From positions 1 through 9,094 of the forward strand of contig JBCBZE010000117.1 in assembly GCA_039815505.1 (NCBI GenBank): a stretch of DNA of 9,094 bases, written 5' to 3'. Of this stretch, positions 6,114 through 9,094 are shown piece after piece (the first letter of the stretch is position 1; each line of letters starts with the position of its first letter). The stretch is from CANLWN01 sp039815505 (GTDB lineage Bacteria > Bacteroidota > Bacteroidia > Flavobacteriales > Flavobacteriaceae). Both the position numbers and the translations under genes were made by a program. Under the pieces are notes generated by a model. It saw only the letters and a list, made by a program, of their open reading frames with translations. It did not search any database and had not been told where the DNA came from.

Positions 6114-7220
6114 TTATGCCATTTCATTTTTGTTAAAGGACACCATGTTCTGAATGGTGAGCATAATGCGATCCAAGAGGAATCCAATGATTCCGATGAC
6201 GAACATGGCCACAATGATCTTGGAATTGGAATCGTTGGCCCCGTTCTGGAACTCTTCCCAGACAAAGGAGCCCAATCCCGGGCTTTGCGCCAATAGTTCA
6301 ATGGCGATCAGCACCATCCATGCCACGGAAAGTGTAATACGCAGTCCTGTAAATATCAAGGGCAACGAAGAAGGTAAGATTACCTTGAAGACCTTTTGCA
6401 AGGCTCCTAACTTTAGTACTTTGGCTACATTGATATAGTCTTTGTCCACCGAAGAGACACCCATGGCGGTATTCACCAAGGTGGCCCACATGGCACAGAG
6501 CCCCACACTAATAAAGGAAATGATAAAGGCACTGTCTTGATTGGAGTCCTTGGTCATGGTCTTTACGATCATGAAGACCAATAACAACCAGACTACGGGA
6601 GACACCGGTTTAAAAATTTGGATCAACCAGTTAAAGGAACTTCGTAAAGTAGGGCTTAACCCTATAATGATCCCAATGGGCACCGCTATTAACAAAGCCA
6701 GCAAGAAACCGGCGAATACGGTCTTTAAGCTGGTCAAAATCTGATCTACAAAAGAAGGTCTCCCCGTATAGGTGATGGCAGCCTTGCCTTCCGCAATTCT
6801 TTTTGCGTTCATGGCCGCTGTTTTCTCCTCAAATGCGATCTTGTCCGCGCGGATTACCTTATGATCGGCGATCAGGGTCTGTAAAGAGCCCCACACTTGG
6901 GAAGGGGAAGGTAAGGTGTTGGGCTGACAGCTGATATCGCCCGATGCGATACAGGCCTTCATGGCATCGGCCGCATCCTGACCCTGGTCGTTCAAGGCCT
7001 TTTCAATTTTATAATCAGCCTCCATATTGAACAAGGCCTTTGCACCACTATGCCATAATCCTATGAACAAAAGGATAGAGGCCAAGGGCACAACTACCTT
7101 GGTCAATAAGGATTTAACATTAAACTTAGGGGGTTTTATCCGTAATCTTGAAAAAAGGTTTTTGAAAAAACCCGAGGTTTTCGAGACGGTAACTTTAGGT
7201 AAGGTAACACTTTGCTTCAT
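6114..7220 (-). CDS. nrtB: Nitrate ABC transporter permease, NrtB-like, with enlarged first periplasmic loop
   Basis: A complete 368-residue inner-membrane permease. After a basic N-terminus, TM1 lies at about 41-60. A hydrophilic segment of about 90 residues follows (64-155), containing C90, C98 and LPSPSQVW (103-110). The core permease then has membrane segments near 165-190, 196-220, 230-250, 285-311 and 335-355. The ATPase-coupling EAA-type loop is at about 264-285 (NVAKVLKLGALQKV, then ILPSS). IQIFKPVSPVVW (200-211) and YTGRPSFVDQILTSL (151-165) match what I recall from the longer nitrate permeases of non-cyanobacterial species. Cyanobacterial NrtB is about 275 residues, and the difference is mostly N-terminal and in the loop. 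It starts 22 bases after the binding-protein stop. It probably works as a homodimer, since only one permease gene is present. Confidence 0.9.
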   Translation of the reverse strand: MKQSVTLPKVTVSKTSGFFKNLFSRLRIKPPKFNVKSLLTKVVVPLASILLFIGLWHSGAKALFNMEADYKIEKALNDQGQDAADAMKACIASGDISCQPNTLPSPSQVWGSLQTLIADHKVIRADKIAFEEKTAAMNAKRIAEGKAAITYTGRPSFVDQILTSLKTVFAGFLLALLIAVPIGIIIGLSPTLRSSFNWLIQIFKPVSPVVWLLLVFMIVKTMTKDSNQDSAFIISFISVGLCAMWATLVNTAMGVSSVDKDYINVAKVLKLGALQKVFKVILPSSLPLIFTGLRITLSVAWMVLIAIELLAQSPGLGSFVWEEFQNGANDSNSKIIVAMFVIGIIGFLLDRIMLTIQNMVSFNKNEMA

Positions 7221-7242
7221 GACGTTACTTTAGAGGTTTATA

Positions 7243-8634
7243 CTACAGTGAGGAATCTTCTTTATTCCCTATCTCAAAACTATTGATATAGCCCAATGGA
7301 TCTTTAGCATCATAGGTCTTACCGTCGATAAAGTCGGTCGTGGCCGGTTTATAGCCATCCGTGGTGGGTATATCCTCTGCTGGTATAAGGCCCTCGGTCA
7401 CTAAAAGATCTGCCGCCTTTTTCCAGATGTCCGGTCTATAAATATCCTTGATGGTCTCATCGTACCACGATGCAGGTTTGGATTCGGGAATTTGGCCCCA
7501 ACGCCTCATTTGTGTCAAGAACCAAACACCATCGGAATAGAACGGATAGGTGGCATTGTATTTATAGAATACATTAAAATCTGGCATGGAACGCTTATCC
7601 CCTTTTTCGAATTCAAAGGTTCCGGTCATGGAATTGGCCAATACTACTTCATCGGCTCCAACATATTGGGGCATGGAAAGTATTTTTACCGCTTCCGCCC
7701 TGTTGCCGGGCTCATCTAACCACTTACCGGCTCGGATCAGGGCCTTGGTGACCGCTATGGCCGTATTGGGATTCTCCTCCACAAATTTCTTGGTCATTAC
7801 GAATACCTTCTCCGGATTGTTTTTCCAGATATCATAATTAGTGGTCACGGGAACACCGATTCCTTTAAATACGGCCTGTTGGTTCCAAGGCTCCCCTACA
7901 CAATAACCGTATATGGTCCCCGCTTCCAAGGTAGCCGGCATTTGTGGTGGTGGAGTAACCGATAATAACACTTCGGCATCGATTTGCCCTTGTACATTAT
8001 CTGCCGTATACATGCCCGGATGGATTCCGGCGGCCGCCAACCAATATCGAATTTCATAGTTGTGTGTAGAAACGGGAAAAACCATTCCCATTTTAAAGGG
8101 CTTTCCATTATTTTTATACTCGGTAATCACAGGCTTCAAGGCCTCGGCCTTAATGGGATGTACAGGTTTGCCTTCTGCATCCTTGGGTACATTGGGTTTC
8201 ATCTTGGACCATACATCATTGGATACGGTAATACCGTTTCCGTTCAAATCCATGGAGAATGGGGTCACCAACTCTGCTTGTCGTCCAAACCCGGCACCCG
8301 CTGCAATGGGCTGTCCGGCCAACATATGCGAGCCATCCAATTGTCCATCGATAACCCGGTCCAGTACATTTTTCCAGTTAGACTGTGCCTCTACGGAAAC
8401 AAAAAGCCCTTCCTCTTCAAAGAAGCCTTTTTCCTTTGCTATGGCCAAAGGGGCCATATCGGTCAATTTGATAAAACCAAAGGTGAGCTGTGGTTTTTCT
8501 ATTTCAAGGGTAGTTGTTGAACCGGTTTCCGCTTGGGCCGTCTCCCCTGTTTTTTTTGTGCTTTTTCCTCCACATGCCATGAGCACCAGTGCCGATAGCA
8601 GCAGGAAAACAGATTTTTGAGTAATTAATTTCAT
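7243..8634 (-). CDS. nrtA: Nitrate-binding lipoprotein, NrtA-like
   Basis: I choose the ATG at 8632-8634 (463 residues). It places a lipoprotein signal directly at the N-terminus, with lipobox LMAC (18-21) and C21 as the lipidated residue, followed by a polar linker to about 45. The longer frame from 8676 adds 14 unlikely residues and overlaps the promoter. The mature part is a NrtA/CmpA-type periplasmic binding protein: TFGFIKLTDMAPLAIAKEKG (51-70), NWKNVLDRVIDGQLDG (86-101), THNYEIRYWLAAAGI (190-204) and CVGEPWNQQAVFKGIG (245-260). From memory, Synechocystis NrtA binds nitrate through a Trp, a His and a Lys. W87, H191 and K257 are plausible equivalents, and the Lys argues for nitrate over the bicarbonate binder CmpA. 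It is the first gene of the transport operon and is presumably anchored to the inner membrane facing the periplasm. Confidence 0.9.
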   Translation of the reverse strand: MKLITQKSVFLLLSALVLMACGGKSTKKTGETAQAETGSTTTLEIEKPQLTFGFIKLTDMAPLAIAKEKGFFEEEGLFVSVEAQSNWKNVLDRVIDGQLDGSHMLAGQPIAAGAGFGRQAELVTPFSMDLNGNGITVSNDVWSKMKPNVPKDAEGKPVHPIKAEALKPVITEYKNNGKPFKMGMVFPVSTHNYEIRYWLAAAGIHPGMYTADNVQGQIDAEVLLSVTPPPQMPATLEAGTIYGYCVGEPWNQQAVFKGIGVPVTTNYDIWKNNPEKVFVMTKKFVEENPNTAIAVTKALIRAGKWLDEPGNRAEAVKILSMPQYVGADEVVLANSMTGTFEFEKGDKRSMPDFNVFYKYNATYPFYSDGVWFLTQMRRWGQIPESKPASWYDETIKDIYRPDIWKKAADLLVTEGLIPAEDIPTTDGYKPATTDFIDGKTYDAKDPLGYINSFEIGNKEDSSL

Positions 8635-8669
8635 ATCATATATATTAAAGGTGAATAACTTGATCAGGA

Positions 8670-8677
8670 CAAACATA
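8670..8677 (-). promoter_or_regulatory. Candidate -7 promoter box for the nitrate transport operon
   Basis: On the minus strand TATGTTTG fits TAnnTTTG at all fixed positions. A start a few bases downstream would give a leader of about 30 bases before the chosen nrtA ATG at 8634. No TTG is found at the -33 position. That place is taken by the palindrome at 8688-8703, as might be expected for an activator-dependent promoter. Confidence 0.5.
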
Positions 8678-8687
8678 CGTATATAAT

Positions 8688-8703
8688 TAAGTATATATAC
8701 TTA
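8688..8703. promoter_or_regulatory. 16-base perfect palindrome, putative operator of the nitrate transport operon
   Basis: TAAGTATATATACTTA is its own reverse complement over all 16 bases. It lies 10 bases upstream of the -7 box, with its centre about 30 bases from the likely transcription start, where a -33 element would sit. A smaller palindrome, ATACGTAT (8675-8682), overlaps the edge of the -7 box. The perfect symmetry and the position suggest a dimeric regulator. The candidates visible here are the NarL-type and Crp/Fnr-type proteins, but neither can be assigned. AT-rich DNA produces palindromes by chance, so this is a candidate only. Confidence 0.45.
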
Positions 8704-8783
8704 GTTTATTGTAATAAATGTGTTTTGATACGTGTTTTTACGAAGGACTAAAAGAATGGAAATCTAAAATTGAAGAATGAAAA

Positions 8784-8832
8784 AAAAACATGCTTGTTTT
8801 TGGGAAATCCTAATTTTTTTAAGAAGTAGGAT
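8784..8832 (-). terminator. Weak hairpins downstream of the methyltransferase gene
   Basis: Read on the minus strand, an imperfect inverted repeat ATCCTA/TAGGAT (8827-8832 and 8807-8812) is followed by AAAAACA-AGCA-TGTTTTT (8801-8784), which continues into a run of T. Both stems are AT-rich, so termination would be inefficient. Some read-through from the methyltransferase gene into the transport operon is possible. Confidence 0.25.
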
Positions 8833-8882
8833 GTGCACTAGCACCTAAAATCCCTTTCGTCGTTCCTTAGTGCCCTATATAT

Positions 8883-9094
8883 TTAGAGATTTAATACGCG
8901 CTGTAGCTCGTCCTCAAAGAAGGAGGGGTGTTCGGCTACCACATCGCCGACAACAATAACACCGTGTTTGGAAAGGTCTATGTCCAGTGCCATTTGCGCT
9001 GCCTGGCCAAGGGTTCCCGTTACACAGGATTCTCCAGTTACGGTACCGTTCTGAATAATGGCTATCGGCGTCATCTTTCCCCGGTAATCACTTA
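8883..9094 (-). CDS. cobA: Uroporphyrinogen-III C-methyltransferase (SUMT), C-terminal part, cut by the window edge
   Basis: The last 70 residues of a protein whose start lies to the right of the window. The reading frame stays open from the internal Met at 9072-9074 back to the edge (SDYRGK precedes it). The segment TPIAIIQNGTVTGESCVTGT followed by LGQAAQMA, then GVIVVGDVVAEHPSFFEDEL, matches the C-terminal substrate/SAM-binding half of SUMT. This enzyme methylates uroporphyrinogen III twice with S-adenosylmethionine to give precorrin-2, the entry to sirohaem and cobalamin. Beside nitrate-transport genes the likely role is sirohaem for an assimilatory nitrite reductase. It is on the same strand as the transport operon but separated by a 248-base gap with its own promoter candidate. 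Whether it is a stand-alone SUMT or the end of a CysG-like fusion cannot be seen. Confidence 0.85.
   Translation of the reverse strand, partial: SDYRGKMTPIAIIQNGTVTGESCVTGTLGQAAQMALDIDLSKHGVIVVGDVVAEHPSFFEDELQRVLNL

Noticed and set aside
7984..8620. Two long plus-strand open frames (178 and 186 codons)
   Set aside because: Both are antisense to the nrtA-like gene, which has clear family motifs and a lipoprotein signal. They are shadow frames.
8635..8676. N-terminal extension of the nrtA-like gene (14 codons)
   Set aside because: It would push the lipoprotein signal inward and overlap the promoter box at 8670-8677. The internal ATG at 8634 is the better start.
8720..8743. Tandem GTGTTTT half-repeats 12 bases apart upstream of the operon promoter
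   Set aside because: They share only seven bases in AT-rich DNA. This is too weak to call a binding-site array.
9072..9074. ATG as the start of a 63-residue gene at the right edge
   Set aside because: The frame stays open to the window edge with SUMT-like sequence upstream of this Met, so it is internal to a longer gene.

Overview
The window looks like chromosome from a marine member of the Bacteroidota, most likely Flavobacteriaceae. The protein types, the near absence of Shine-Dalgarno sequences, -7 boxes of the TAnnTTTG type, and intergenic repeats of a kind common in that group all point this way. This is a judgement from sequence features, not a database match.

The right two thirds (2969-9094, all minus strand) is a nitrate-uptake cluster. 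In transcription order it holds the C-terminal end of a uroporphyrinogen-III C-methyltransferase (sirohaem supply), a 248-base regulatory gap, a NrtA-like lipoprotein binding protein, a NrtB-like permease with a large extra loop, two NrtC/NrtD-type ATPases, and an outer-membrane beta-barrel of the alginate-export family. Gaps between the last five genes are 22, 17, 90 and 35 bases, so they probably form one operon. Together they would take an anion, most likely nitrate, across the outer membrane (barrel), capture it in the periplasm (NrtA) and pump it inward (NrtB with a NrtC/NrtD pair). The methyltransferase would support a sirohaem nitrite reductase encoded outside the window.

Between the barrel gene and the next gene lies about 700 bases without a convincing gene (2270-2968). 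It is largely a mosaic of short dispersed-type repeats and hairpins, including two 53-base copies of one element (47/53 identical). To its left is an orphan NarL/FixJ response regulator with a TTG start (1601-2269, minus), a plausible regulator of the cluster. It converges on a Crp/Fnr-like regulator (949-1542, plus). That gene is divergent from a protein resembling the 2,4-diacetylphloroglucinol (DAPG) hydrolase PhlG (10-813, minus).

I see no phage, CRISPR, insertion sequence, tRNA or rRNA. Most of the window is recognisable biology. The points worth a second look are the matching departures from consensus in the two ATPases, the porin in a nitrate operon, the palindrome at the operon promoter, the PhlG-like enzyme and the repeat mosaic.
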